Below the pieces are notes generated by a model that worked only from the letters and a program-made list of their open reading frames with translations, was not told the DNA's origin and made no database searches. DNA of 64,000 bases. Origin: Ampelomyces quisqualis. Lineage: Eukaryota > Ascomycota > Dothideomycetes > Pleosporales > Phaeosphaeriaceae. Made by a program: the position numbers and the translations under genes. Positions 11,903 to 22,543 of this stretch are shown here, piece by piece; the stretch's first letter is position 1; the number at the start of each line of letters is the position of its first letter. The DNA lies in assembly GCA_018398575.1 (NCBI GenBank), contig JAGTXZ010000011.1, positions 2,604,001 to 2,668,000 on the forward strand, in the 5' to 3' direction.

Positions 11903-12925
11903 ATGTCTACAACCATCCGCAAAGCGGTCTACTCCGCCGCAGGAGGCCCTGAAGTTGTGTCTATAGTTACAGCCCAAATAGCTCAACCAGTAGCGAAAGA
12001 AGTTCAGATCAAGGTCCTTTACGCCGGCATGGGTGGTGGTGACATCATGATGCGTGTCGGTTGTTACCCTCAACAGAAGGACGCGGCTGGCCTGACTCCT
12101 GGCTACTCACTGATCGGTCGTGTTTGCAAGAATGGATCCGGTTGCTCGAAGTTCAAGACCGGCGACCTAGTGGCTTGTCTCACCATGTACAATGCGGATG
12201 CTGAGCTTTGCAATTGCCAAGAACAGTATTTGATCCCTGTACAGGAAGATTTGGATATGAGGCAAGCAGTCGCAATGATCACCGACTGGACAGCTGCCTA
12301 TGGTATGGCATATCGAACTGCCAAAATAACAAAGGGTACGCGTGTCTTCATCCACGGTCTAAGTGGCTCGGTCGGCTACGGGCTTTTGACCTTGTGCAAA
12401 ATGCAAGGTGCCGAGATCTACGGTACCGCATCCAAGAAAAATCAGGCTGCAGTACGCCAGGCTGGTGCAACACCGTTTACTTATACCAACAAAGACTAGA
12501 TGATTGCTATGATTGGGATGGGTGGCGCTGAGGTTGTTTTCGATCCTCTTGGCTTCGAATCGTGGGACAAGAGCTAGAAAATTCTGGCACCCGAGGGCGG
12601 ACACCTTATCGGTTACGGTGGCAACCTTGACGTGCTTAACAGGAGAAAACCACGCAGCCAGGTGCCCTAAGTCGCAAAACTGATAGCTAAGGGACTGGTT
12701 CCATTTGGTCCAAAGAAGACTTCGTTCTTCTATATCGACAAAAGTCAAAAGACGTTCGCGCTGGAGCTTACGATGCTATTTGGTATGCTCGCCAATGGCG
12801 AAGTCACGGTGCTGATCAGGAAAGAATGGACCTTGGAGCAATACCCAGAGGCGCATCGGACGTGGCAACAGGGCGCGGGTGTTGGCGCAGTTGTGATCAA
12901 GGTATCCCAGGACTCGAAGGACTGA
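11903..12925 (+). pseudogene. MDR-family (quinone oxidoreductase-like) dehydrogenase pseudogene
   Basis: The frame from ATG 11903 to TGA 12923 spans 340 codons, a normal length for medium-chain zinc-type alcohol dehydrogenase/quinone oxidoreductases. It starts IRKAVYSAAGGPEVV and has the Rossmann block GTRVFIHGLSGSVGYGLL with a YGTAS strand after it. It is broken by three in-frame stops, TAG 12497-12499, TAG 12575-12577 and TAA 12668-12670, with no frameshift. All three follow a C, so each fits a YCA to YTA change (CAG or CAA becoming TAG or TAA). The gene lies between two RIP-mutated repeat blocks, which suggests leakage of the mutation into unique DNA. An intron could remove one stop but not all three economically. 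Confidence 0.8.
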
Positions 12926-13900
12926 CGAAGTCGTAGAATGACAACGTGCTCGGTATCTTGTCAATTTTCTGTGCAAGAAGTCTGTAGTTTCGTTGATGAA
13001 AAATGCCTGGCACTCTAAAGCAATGTATAATTGGTACGATAGCTGCATGTTATTCAACAGCCTTATTTTTCGCTTGTGTGGTCCCTGAAGCAACAAGCTT
13101 GCGTAGGCTTGCGGCCTCAATTTCTCTATTCAGCCTCCACATTATTGCCATTAAGAGCTTGACAAACAATGAATACTAGTATAACCTTACTTGGTTGCGT
13201 AAAATGTTGCGCACCTGTTTGTTAGAGTCGCTTGGGAGTCCCCCCTCACTTGCTGAGACCTTAACTCTAATCTTAATCTCACAATATACAACACGCTTTT
13301 GCTGAACATTTAGGCCTTAAGCTATAGCATATTGGATGCATTCCAGACTAATTTCAGTCTTATTTACCTAGATTGCGGCAGCAATCTCAGATGCATTACC
13401 GTCCCTCCAAGAGGTTATTATATCACATTAGTTTTAAGCTTTACTGTACTCAACAACTCGCTTGCGAATACTGTGCCTCTACCGTATTAAGTTCTGGGCC
13501 AATTGCCGCGTCCAGGACTCATTATTCTCAAATATCTACAATGCAGTTACATTCTGGCGTTAGAATTGCATCTTCAGATGCCCCAAAGCTTCTTCGCTAG
13601 TTACTGGTACAATTTGGCCACGTCGATCTTCAATTACCAGAACTTGTCTCAGCAGTGCTTAATATCACAATTTAAACTAAGATGCGCAGCGTCAACTGAG
13701 TCCAGGTAGAACTGCAATTAACAGTAGTAAAGACAGGCCCTTAGCCGTATGCATTCGATACAAACGTTTATCGCTACCTTTATACCTATAACTCTAGAGG
13801 CCTACTGTATAACGAGGCACGCAGTTATGACATGATATCGTTTTGGGACAGTACGCCAGAAGACGATGGGTTGTGGAACGCTATACTCCTGGTCGGCCCA
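12926..13900. other. Gene-free spacer
   Basis: Ordinary composition with YCA and TGR present. Only short frames of under 80 codons occur, without recognisable domains. Nothing supports a gene here. Confidence 0.5.
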
Positions 13901-15490
13901 CTAGTAGACTTCGCAACAAACAAATATAAATCAAATATTCAATTTGATTTGTTTAATTATATAGTAAACAAGTTAAATAAAGTATAAGTAGCTGTTTTAC
14001 TAAACAAATATCATACAGAGATTGTAATATTTGCAAATATTTGCAAATATTTAGTGTTTTAATATATAGCTACGTTTTAGCTAAGTTCTAGGCTTCTAGC
14101 ATTATAATTGCGTTTACAGTTTACCTCTAAATCTAATTACGTAACCTAGTTACGTAATCTAATTACGTAATCTAGTTACGTAGTAATCTAGTTATATAAT
14201 CTACTTTTGTAATCTAGTTACGTAACCTAGAGAGTAGAGCTATAGGCTTAGCTTAATAGATTGTAATCTATCTAGCCTAAATACCTAATAAAGACCCTAA
14301 TTAATTGCATGTTCTAGTACTTTTCTACTTATAAATTTATCTATTTAGGATTATTCTTCTCTTTTTAAGTTGCTTGCAGGTAGAAATTAAAATATAAAAC
14401 TCTAAGCACTATAACGTATATATACAAACGCTAACGCCTTTACTAAATATTTATTAAATAACTAGATATATAATTCTAAGAAACTAAACAAATACATAAA
14501 ATATAGCCTAGCTGCTAAGCTTACTAAATTAAAGCAAATATAGGTACTATATTTAATTTAATTTATCTATTATAAACTGTATATAGCTAGCTTTATAGTA
14601 ATTAAAGAAAACTATTTTAGTCTCTATAGACTTACTAAGGGCCTCTTTCTTTATAAAGGAAAGATTAATATAGAAATAATAACCGACTTTTTAAAACCAA
14701 AGGTAAGAATAAGTATAGGTTCTAGATACTTTTCTATTTAAGCGCTCTTAGTAAGAGACAGCCTATAGGCTAGCTACTACTTGTTAGTAGATACTGTCTT
14801 AAAAGATAAATAAGGCCGTAATAACAAAGAAGTTTAAGACGTTACTCGAAAATAGTAATTCTATTAATTATTCTTTAAATAAGTAGTACTTAGAAGTTAT
14901 ACTCTAGATAGAGGTAGAAATCTATATTTACTTCTTAGTTATAAACTAAGTTTACCTCCTCTAATCCTATTATTTGATTCAATTTAATTTAATACTAATA
15001 AAAGACCTTATAAACAGTTTATAAAGGACTCTAGTCTAAACCTATATTAATAATATACTACTAATAGAAAATTTTACCTTATAGATAGTAGCATAGTGCG
15101 TAGTTTAGTAGTATACTTCTTTCTATTAATAAAGACCTATATATATTTAGTTACTCTTAAGACTATTTATATAAGAAGCCTAAGCCTAGATTATAATATA
15201 CTTATTATCTAGTTAAAGAAGTTAAAACTTATTTAGTATAACTATAGAAAGGATTTAAGAATATTAGAATAATAAGAAGTAACAAATTTGTTATTAAAGT
15301 AATCAAATTAGAAATAGAAAATTATTAACATAGACAATAGTAATCTACTATAGTAATTAAGTATACTCTGTAAATATACCCTATATAGGATAATACTAAT
15401 AGAGATTTTTAAAAAAGTAAATAAAACAAGCTAGAGAGACAAGCAATTAGTAGACTTAGCTAGGCTTTAATTACTAGAGTAATAAAATTT
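13900..15490. mobile_element. Second RIP-mutated AT-rich block
   Basis: The sequence is again nearly free of YCA and TGR and rich in TA, and has no open frame. The few exceptions sit in TTGATT/ATTCAA/ATCAAA contexts near 13,931-13,950, 14,012, 14,966-14,972 and 15,302. A GCAAATATTT repeat lies at about 14,032-14,052 and a 13-base minisatellite at 14,134-14,230. No transposon protein could be read through the stops, so the original element is unknown. It may be a non-coding or truncated repeat. Confidence 0.6.
14134..14230. repeat. 13-base minisatellite (consensus TAGTTACGTAATC)
   Basis: Seven head-to-tail units of consensus TAGTTACGTAATC with A/G and C/T variants; one unit is 16 bases long and one carries TATATAATC. 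The core TTACGTAA is itself palindromic. It is wholly inside the second mutated block and is followed by normal RIP-type sequence. Confidence 0.85.
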
Positions 15491-15606
15491 CTCAATAGTA
15501 CACTATTATAGTTTATCCAGATGTTAAAGCAAGTAATTGACTTGAAAAATTATGTTTTATGCTTGAGTGCCACCTTGACAAAGAAATTGTCTAAGAGTCC
15601 TAGGGT

Positions 15607-16158
15607 TCAAGGATTCTCCTTATGCCAATTTTGAAAGAGCTGGCAATACTCTTCTGCACCAAGAGTGTCGTCTTCGAATTCCCACAGAATTTTGTTTCCC
15701 TCTCTGATCTCCGTCGCTTTCCGAGGATCAATATACCAGGCTAATCTCAATATCTCCAAGCCGTATGCCCTGGATTTGCCGACTACATCCTTTTCTACCT
15801 GATTCAGGTAGTCATCAGCCTCCTGCTGCGAGATGGCTCGGTTGTGGCGTATAGATTGCCTTTCATACAACTCGAGACGTATAGTCTCCAGCTCGCTGGA
15901 ATGCTCCTCAGCGCGCTTTAAATAAGCCTCGCTGCGTTTCTTTGCAGCTTCCCAGCCCGCGGCCTTTTCTCTCTCTTCCGTTGTTGCGGTCTCACCGTAT
16001 GCATAATGGTATGCTAGGCAGCCATCGGCATCTTTGATGGTCTCTCTGGCAATTTTAGATACAAGAGTATCGATTATTTTGTCATGGATGAGGATAACTT
16101 GGGCCAAATTGGTGATTTGTATAAGGTAGCTCTGCCTGTTTTCGCTGTCCATAGCCAT
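15607..16158 (-). CDS. Hypothetical protein, helical, single exon
   Basis: A 183-residue intact frame with no introns, beginning MAMDSENRQSYLIQ. The protein is acidic and rich in charged residues. The middle (residues about 60-130) is Glu/Lys/Arg-rich and likely helical or coiled coil, and the C-terminal part contains LAWYIDPRKATEIREG and ends WHKENP. There is no signal peptide, membrane span or known motif, so no function is given. It sits only about 120 bases from the edge of a RIP-mutated block and keeps its reading frame, unlike the dehydrogenase on the other side. The second Met (residue 3) is an equally possible start. I consider it a real lineage-restricted gene because the frame is far longer than its surroundings would give by chance. 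Confidence 0.6.
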   Translation of the reverse strand: MAMDSENRQSYLIQITNLAQVILIHDKIIDTLVSKIARETIKDADGCLAYHYAYGETATTEEREKAAGWEAAKKRSEAYLKRAEEHSSELETIRLELYERQSIRHNRAISQQEADDYLNQVEKDVVGKSRAYGLEILRLAWYIDPRKATEIREGNKILWEFEDDTLGAEEYCQLFQNWHKENP

Positions 16159-19100
16159 AGCTGCGGTGAGTTGTGGATTGGAAGTTTTGTTCAGTTGTGT
16201 CCGTGGTAGACAGTGGAAGAGTGTAGCTGTGTGCTCTTTTATATTTTGCCCTAGTCACAGAGCGAGGAGCGTTGTGTGGGAGTCACGTCAGTTGTAGCAC
16301 AAATGAGGGCACGGGTGCGATGGACTCAGAACGCCGACAACGTATTCCAGCAACAACAACAACAACAACGCAATGGGATGACTCCGAATACTCGGTCCTG
16401 GCCATGTATCGTCACAGCAATGAGTCTGAATGGGGTGGACTGTCGGTGACTGATGCAAATATCGCAATCTGATCTCTTTCTTATTTCTGCCCTGGACCTG
16501 GTTCGTTATATAAGGCTTGACGAGCTAGCGCCGTGGTGATGACTGAAGAAAGTCATTGGATCGACTATCCGCTCATGAAACAAAGATTCGATATCGACAC
16601 GAGTAAAGATGGCTACAAGTCCACCGATTCAGTGCAATCATTCAATTCTCCACCATTAGCTTGTGTTGTTATTTGTTCTTCAATTCCTCCATTTCATCCC
16701 TCCCCATTGCCCCGCCTTCCAGGATCGCGGGGCAGTGTATCGACCCAAACTCCTCAATGGCGTTGTAAGTCACGCCCTGTAACAATTTGCGCTTGTTTTC
16801 CAGCGATAAGTTGAGATGCCCCGGCTACCGCGGGAATGGGCGCTCAGTGTGATTGTATTGTGATACAAAGCGGCTAGTTTGACGCCCTACGGCCTTTCCG
16901 CAGTCCCTAGCGTTTTTGTTGGTGGTGGCAACAGCGCAAAGCTAGCAGGCGATCGTAGATTTCACTGCGAAATAATCGACATCGAGCGAGTCGTCATCTT
17001 CGCAGTGGAAGCAGGAGCGCTCGCAGCCAACAGTCAGGGTTGACACAGGTTCCTTGCGCGCGGCGAGGTTGTTCCAGGTCTAATTCAGTGTGTGCCCTGC
17101 TGTGGTAGAACATTAAGGAAAGCCTTGCGTGGTATCCAGGGAGAGCAACGGAAACAAGATTATTATGAGGGCTAAAGTCATCTGGTAGACAGCGTCGTTG
17201 GCTCCGTTGTGGCGCTATATGCCTGTCAGGTCGACTTGCTAGCCTTTGAGCATAGTGTCGAGATGTGGATTGAACTCCCCAATCAACCAATCTGGTGCTG
17301 CTATGACATCTGCCTGTACCGCCAGCTTTGCCAAATAACTTGACCGTGCACATAATACTGTCGAGTTTGAGTGTGCTGAGCTTCTTCTCTGCTTTTAGGC
17401 AAGACTGATTCGAGTTCCAGCCATGGACAATTGGAAATACCAGCGCCCTGAATCTGTGGGGGAGTATTTGGTTGTTAAGCACGGCATTCAAAGATGTTTT
17501 TTTTTGTATCCTATTCTCGGTAACAAAGTCGGTCGGGCAGAAGAGCGGGTTCTTTTTGATTTCTATGAACGTCATACTGGTAGTGCGGAGATGAAAGTTC
17601 TCGATTACTCAAATGTACTGAACTGACGCTTGTTGGAGCAGGCGAGAAAACTCGGCAGGAATCTGGCAGTGGCACAATGTTGCCATTGGGAAATCAACAT
17701 ACCTAATCGTGGTGATCTGTCCCTCGATCTTGGGGATGGGGTTAGAAGAGAGGTTTGGATTTCATTTGAGATTGAATGCAACACTGCTAGCATTGTCGAA
17801 TGCGCTAGGCGCGTCGGGCAGCGCGATCGTGGTCAAGTGGCGGAGAATCTCTAGGTACGTCTAGCTGGACAGGAAGTTCCGAATGGTCTCGAACTTCTCA
17901 GTAAAATGAAGAGCGTTTTGATGCCAGAGTTCTCTGAAGCTGCATAATGCTCGACTCGGCTAACATAATGCACATAGGTATCCAGAGGAATAGAAGTATA
18001 GGTGCATAATTCCCTGGGTGCCTGGCAAGCGCCGCTCTGCCCAAGTAGCAACTGCATGTTGCGTCCACGTACCCAGTGCGACTTAACTGGACAAGCAAGC
18101 GAACGTCAAACCAACTGTGCAAGAATATAACTCATTAGTCTATGCAGATCACTGTTTTGCCTCAAATTTTCCCATCTCTACCTGAGGCTGTTGATGACGG
18201 TGGCCCGATGACAAACGAGTCCGATGATAAGCCGAAGCGATATGTAGGTAGGCTGAAGGGAATAGCCAGCACGTCATGTCTGATAGATGACCGGAAGGAC
18301 CCTAACCGGAAATCCGTGGAAGGAAGAATGTCGCAGAATCCTTTCACCCTATTGCAGCGGAATCCTTGGCGGTGCATCGTGGCTGCCATGGGTTCGTTGT
18401 ACTGCCTCCTGGCACGTCTGATGGGAAGCTGACAGAATAGCAGGGGTGTTTTGGAGTGGTTTTGAGCGTATATTTAGAACGCTAAAGCTGTTTTCTTAGT
18501 GATTTGTTACCTAATTTGCGTACAGCGTTCCTAGGCAGTTCCTTAGCTAATGTACAATTTGGCTAGGGTTTGGGCCTTTTATAGTCTCCTTACAATTTGC
18601 AGACTTATATAGAACAGCAGCACTGCAGCAGAGCGTCTTAGGTTGATAGCGCTAATCTGACAATTAAAAACAACAAAAAACAGTCCTTACAATGGCTTTA
18701 AAGCTTAATAACTCAACACCAAAAAATGGGCTTTACAAGCGGAGAGTTAGGGTGCATAGACGTTGTCACAAGCTTTAAATTGATGTATAGTGCACAGGCA
18801 CTTTTTTAGTGAGAAAACGAGTTATTTAGCATTGTAATATTCGCTCGGCTTTCCGTCGGTGGTGGTGGCATGCAGTAGGTTTGGACACGTGAGGCTTTCC
18901 GGGATCGCATCAAACCCCGCACTTGTCCACTGAGCATGCACCCCGCAATTAGAAATAAGTACCGTGGCATGAGCAATTGCGGCATCCCGAAAACTCACAT
19001 GTCCTCGAGTGTGGACAATTTCGTTTCTTATCGTGTTTCTCCTACAAAACGGCGAGTTCCTGCTTGGTCTCCCTGCAAACCACGGTGCCTCTCCAAATAC

Positions 19101-19164
19101 GTTCAGGCCCAGCCCATTCACCGACTGAGAGACTACACCATCACCGCAAGACCTAGCATACATA
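16159..19164. other. 3-kb gene-poor spacer with eroded frames
   Basis: No convincing intact gene. A (CAA)6 microsatellite lies at 16,350-16,369. The plus strand from 17,423 to 17,854 is one frame split by a single TGA at 17,624-17,626, giving two pieces of 67 and 75 codons; it may be a decayed gene but has no recognisable domain. Around 17,000 on the minus strand a short CxxxCxxC-containing stretch could be another relic. Composition is normal, not RIP-mutated. 18,430-18,840 holds nothing recognisable. Confidence 0.4.
17423..17854 (+). pseudogene. Possible decayed gene fragment
   Basis: Two frame pieces in the same phase separated by one TGA (17,624-17,626). The first starts MDNWKYQRPESVGEY and the second ends RRVGQRDRGQVAENL before TAG. 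Composition is protein-like but the family is unknown. The opposite strand also has a 193-codon frame, so coding on either strand is unproven. Confidence 0.2.
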
Positions 19165-21036
19165 ATGGGCGTAGGCGACAATTCCATCGCATCTAGCGAA
19201 CGACCTGAGTACGGCTCTGTAAACATTGCATTAGGCGAATACCCAGCGACATCGAAAAACGAATTCGTCGACGCCAAAAAGGTAGCAGAAGACATCATCT
19301 CGAAGCTCAATAGTGCGCTTTCACATGGTGATCACAGTGCGGTCGCAAACCTGTTCCTTAGAGACAAAAGCTACTGGCGTGACCACCTTGCCCTAGCATG
19401 GGACTTCCGAACGTCCAAAGGCCGCAGCAACATCAAAAAGTCACTCGATGAAGCTCAGGTCAAACTGACTAGAATTGACGTTGACTGGAGCTCAGCTTTT
19501 CGGGCACCAAAGTTCGGACCCATTGATGCATGGGGCGATGTAAATGGCATCCAGTTTTACATCAAGTTCGAGAATGAGGTCGGCTGTGGCGAGGGCGTCG
19601 TCAATCTTGCCGATCAGGACGGCGAATGGAAGCTGTTTACCATTTACACTGCACTTCAAGAGCTGAAGGGCCACGAAGAACCTTTGAACCGCCGCCGCAC
19701 AAGGGGTGTTAAGCACGGTGGTGATCCACTAAGAAAGAACTGGAAAGAACGAAGAGATGCGGAGAAAGAAGAGATAGATCCAAGGGTGCTCATCATCGGT
19801 GCTGGTCAAGGCGGCTTAACAGTCGCTGCGCGCTTGAAGATGCTGAACGTGCCTACGCTCATGATCGAAGCGAATGAGCGAGTAGGCGACAACTGGCGCA
19901 AGCGCTATCGTGAGCTGGTGCTCCACGATCCTGTCTGGTATGATCATATGCCGTACGTTCCCTTTCCACCACATTGGCCCGTCTTCACACCCAAAGACAA
20001 GCTTGCCGAGTTCTTCGAAGCCTACGTTAATCTCCTCGAACTCAACGTCTGGACATGTACCAATCTTAAATCTACCTCGTGGGACGAATGCAAGAAACAA
20101 TGGACCGTAGAAGTCTCGCGGCGCAAACTAGACGGTAGCATCGAGAGTCGCACTTTATACCCACGCCACATCGTCCAAGCTACCGGCCACTCCGGCAAGA
20201 AAAATATGCCAGAGATTCCAGGCATGAAGGACTTTCGGGGCGACAGTCTGTGCCACTCTTCCGAACATGCCGGCGTAAACCCCGCATCCAAAGGCAAGAA
20301 AGCCATTGTCGTAGGCTGTTGCAACTCTGGACACGACATTGCTCAAGACTTTTACGAAAAAGGATACGACATCACCATTGTGCAGCGCAGTACCACATGC
20401 GTCGTCTCCTCGGAATCAATCTGTGAAATTGGCCTCAAAGGGCTGTACGACGAGGACGCGCCCCCCACGGCCGACGCCGATCTATTCCTCTGGAGCATAC
20501 CTTCTGAATTGTTTAAAGTGCAACAGATCAAAGTAACTAAAAAGCAAGGCGAAGCCGATCAAAAACTCCTCGATGGCCTGGCAGCAGCGGGCTTCAAGAC
20601 CGATAACGGACCCATGAACGCCGGCTTGTTGATCAAGTACTTCCAGCGCGGAGGGGGGTACTACATCGACGTGGGCGCGTCGCAACTCATCATCGACGGC
20701 AAAATCAAGGTCAAACAAGGCTGCGAACTCGTGCGCATCTTATCCAATGGCATTGAATTTTCTGATGGGTCGAAATTAGAAGCTGATGAAATCGTGTTCG
20801 CTACGGGGTACCAGAACATGCGCACACAGGCAAGGCTGATATTCGGCGATGAGGTAGCAGACAAAGTAAACGATGTATGGGGCTTCAACGACGAAGGGGA
20901 ATTCAGAACCATGTGGCAGAGAAGTGGACACGAGGGGCTATGGTTCATGGGTGGGAATCTGGCGATTTCTAGGTATTACAGTCGGATGTTGGCATTGCAA
21001 ATCAAGGCGGTGGAGGAGGGGATCCAGGGGGCGTAG
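19165..21036 (+). CDS. Flavin-containing monooxygenase with N-terminal NTF2-like domain
   Basis: A 623-residue single-exon enzyme predicted to use FAD and NADPH to insert one oxygen into a small substrate. Residues about 35-165 look like an NTF2/SnoaL-type fold (AEDIISKLNSALSHGDH..., WRDHLALAWDF). The FMO part starts with the FAD Rossmann motif GAGQGG at 212-217. It contains an FMO-type FRGDSLCHSSEH block, the NADPH motif GCCNSGH at about 384-390 and FATGYQ at 545-550. This order fits the YUCCA/fungal FMO group. The FRG..H block carries one residue more than the usual FxGxxxH. The next gene is an SDR on the same strand 280 bases on, so the two may share a pathway. Substrate is unknown; a Baeyer-Villiger-type activity is possible. 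Confidence 0.9.
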   Translation: MGVGDNSIASSERPEYGSVNIALGEYPATSKNEFVDAKKVAEDIISKLNSALSHGDHSAVANLFLRDKSYWRDHLALAWDFRTSKGRSNIKKSLDEAQVKLTRIDVDWSSAFRAPKFGPIDAWGDVNGIQFYIKFENEVGCGEGVVNLADQDGEWKLFTIYTALQELKGHEEPLNRRRTRGVKHGGDPLRKNWKERRDAEKEEIDPRVLIIGAGQGGLTVAARLKMLNVPTLMIEANERVGDNWRKRYRELVLHDPVWYDHMPYVPFPPHWPVFTPKDKLAEFFEAYVNLLELNVWTCTNLKSTSWDECKKQWTVEVSRRKLDGSIESRTLYPRHIVQATGHSGKKNMPEIPGMKDFRGDSLCHSSEHAGVNPASKGKKAIVVGCCNSGHDIAQDFYEKGYDITIVQRSTTCVVSSESICEIGLKGLYDEDAPPTADADLFLWSIPSELFKVQQIKVTKKQGEADQKLLDGLAAAGFKTDNGPMNAGLLIKYFQRGGGYYIDVGASQLIIDGKIKVKQGCELVRILSNGIEFSDGSKLEADEIVFATGYQNMRTQARLIFGDEVADKVNDVWGFNDEGEFRTMWQRSGHEGLWFMGGNLAISRYYSRMLALQIKAVEEGIQGA

Positions 21037-21314
21037 GGTTGAGTTGGGCAATGCGATCATGGGATGGGATTTACACACGATTCCGTGTTTGCCGTCTTTT
21101 CCGTGTTTTGTGAGTCACGTACCCAGCAACACATGTATGTACGAGCTGGGATCAATCTACCCCACATCTGCACATGGAATGAGGTGCGTTCGTTGCATGG
21201 GATTTGCAAAGCTGCCACGTCCGCTGGACACAAATTATCATACCCATCCTTTCATACGCAACCACTCAACTACCCGACCTCCCGACATCTCACAAATTCC
21301 ATCATTCATCCAGG

Positions 21315-22273
21315 ATGCCCCAACGCATCCTCATCGTCGGCGGCGCATCCGGCATCGGCGCTGCCCTCACAATCTCCATCATCCGCTCCTCATCTGCCCA
21401 GGTCTTCGTCTTGGACAAGTCAATCGACTACTCGTCCACCGGCCCTCTGGGCGCTCTACTCGCCTTCCCAAACCGCATGTACGGCCACGAGGGCGACGTA
21501 ACCATGCCAGAGGAACGCGAACACGCAGTCGCAACATGTACTCGAGCAGATGTGCTCGGCGGGCTCGACACAGTCGTATACTGCGCGGGCATAATCACAC
21601 CAATATGCAGGATAGACAAGATGGACCTAGCAGCGGTAGAGCAAACCTATGCGGTGAATATTTTCGGACCCATGGCCATGGTAACTACAACGCCTCACTC
21701 CATTTCCCATCCGTGTTTGACCGCCGCGGGCCGTTAATCTTGGAGCTAGGCGCAACTCACGCTCCCCCATCTACGCGCTGCGCGCCTCGCGAACCCGCTC
21801 AACGCTGGCTTCGGCAAAATCATTTACCTCACTTCTGCGTGCGACGCCGACGTCACGTACCACGGCTGGTCGGCCTATTGCACGTCCAAAGCCGCGCTGA
21901 CGCGGTTTGTTGGGTGTTTGGCGCATGAAGAGCCGGGCGTAAGTGTGCAGGGGGTGTATCCGAAGTTGACGCGGACGAAGATGCCTGAAGAGGTGATTGC
22001 AGGGAAGTACAGGGGTGTCATGGCGGATCATGAGGTGGAGAGGTTTAGGATTTGGGATGTGGTAGGGGATGAGATGATTGTAAGTTTTGGGTTTTTGGGG
22101 GGGTTGTGTTGGTGGTCTACAGACGTTGGAGGAGCTAACGAGTGTTGCAGGAACCGGCGGAGTGGTGTGGTGAAGCTGTGTCGAAGTTGGTGCTGGGGCG
22201 GTTTGAAGGCGGGAAAAGCGGTGAATCGCTGTATTATGACGAGCATGTGCCTGAGAAGATCAAGGGAACGTGA
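21315..22273 (+). CDS. Short-chain dehydrogenase/reductase
   Basis: Three exons (21315-21680, 21750-22079, 22151-22273) give 272 residues, the usual SDR length. The first intron (69 bases) is a multiple of three but carries an in-frame TAA, and the second has GTAAGT and TTGCAG ends. Residues 4-12 form the nucleotide-binding turn ILIVGGASGIGAA (GxxxGxG). VVYCAGI replaces the usual NAGI strand. The catalytic Ser lies in KIIYLTSA and YCTSK supplies the YxxxK pair. The start at 21315 puts the Rossmann strand right at the N-terminus as usual. It probably oxidises or reduces an alcohol/ketone with NAD(P)(H). It stands directly downstream of the FMO. Substrate cannot be read from sequence. Confidence 0.88.
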
Positions 22274-22543
22274 CATGTAACTGCGCACAGTAGGGCCTGG
22301 GTGAGGCTTGAGCCCAATGGGGAGTGGCGGTGCTAGACGGAGACAATCACGTGCTCCACGTGAGGACACTGGGCGCTTCGTCATAGCGCACAGCCACCAA
22401 GCTCATGCGCGGCGACCCACGCAAGCTTCCTTTCCTTCTAGCCATAAAAGTACAGGCACTCGAGAAGCACGCCTGTTGAGGATAAGAGCAGATTCCCGCC
22501 CTACAACGACGGATTTCCCGTAAACACGCAAAATCATACCGCC

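Noticed and set aside
16994..17575. 193-codon minus frame in the 16-19 kb spacer
   Set aside because: Background-like composition and overlap with a plus-strand broken frame; no support for either.
20873..21928. 351-codon plus frame overlapping FMO end and SDR start
   Set aside because: Its translation is Arg/His/Pro-rich with no domain, and the SDR motifs lie in the other frame.
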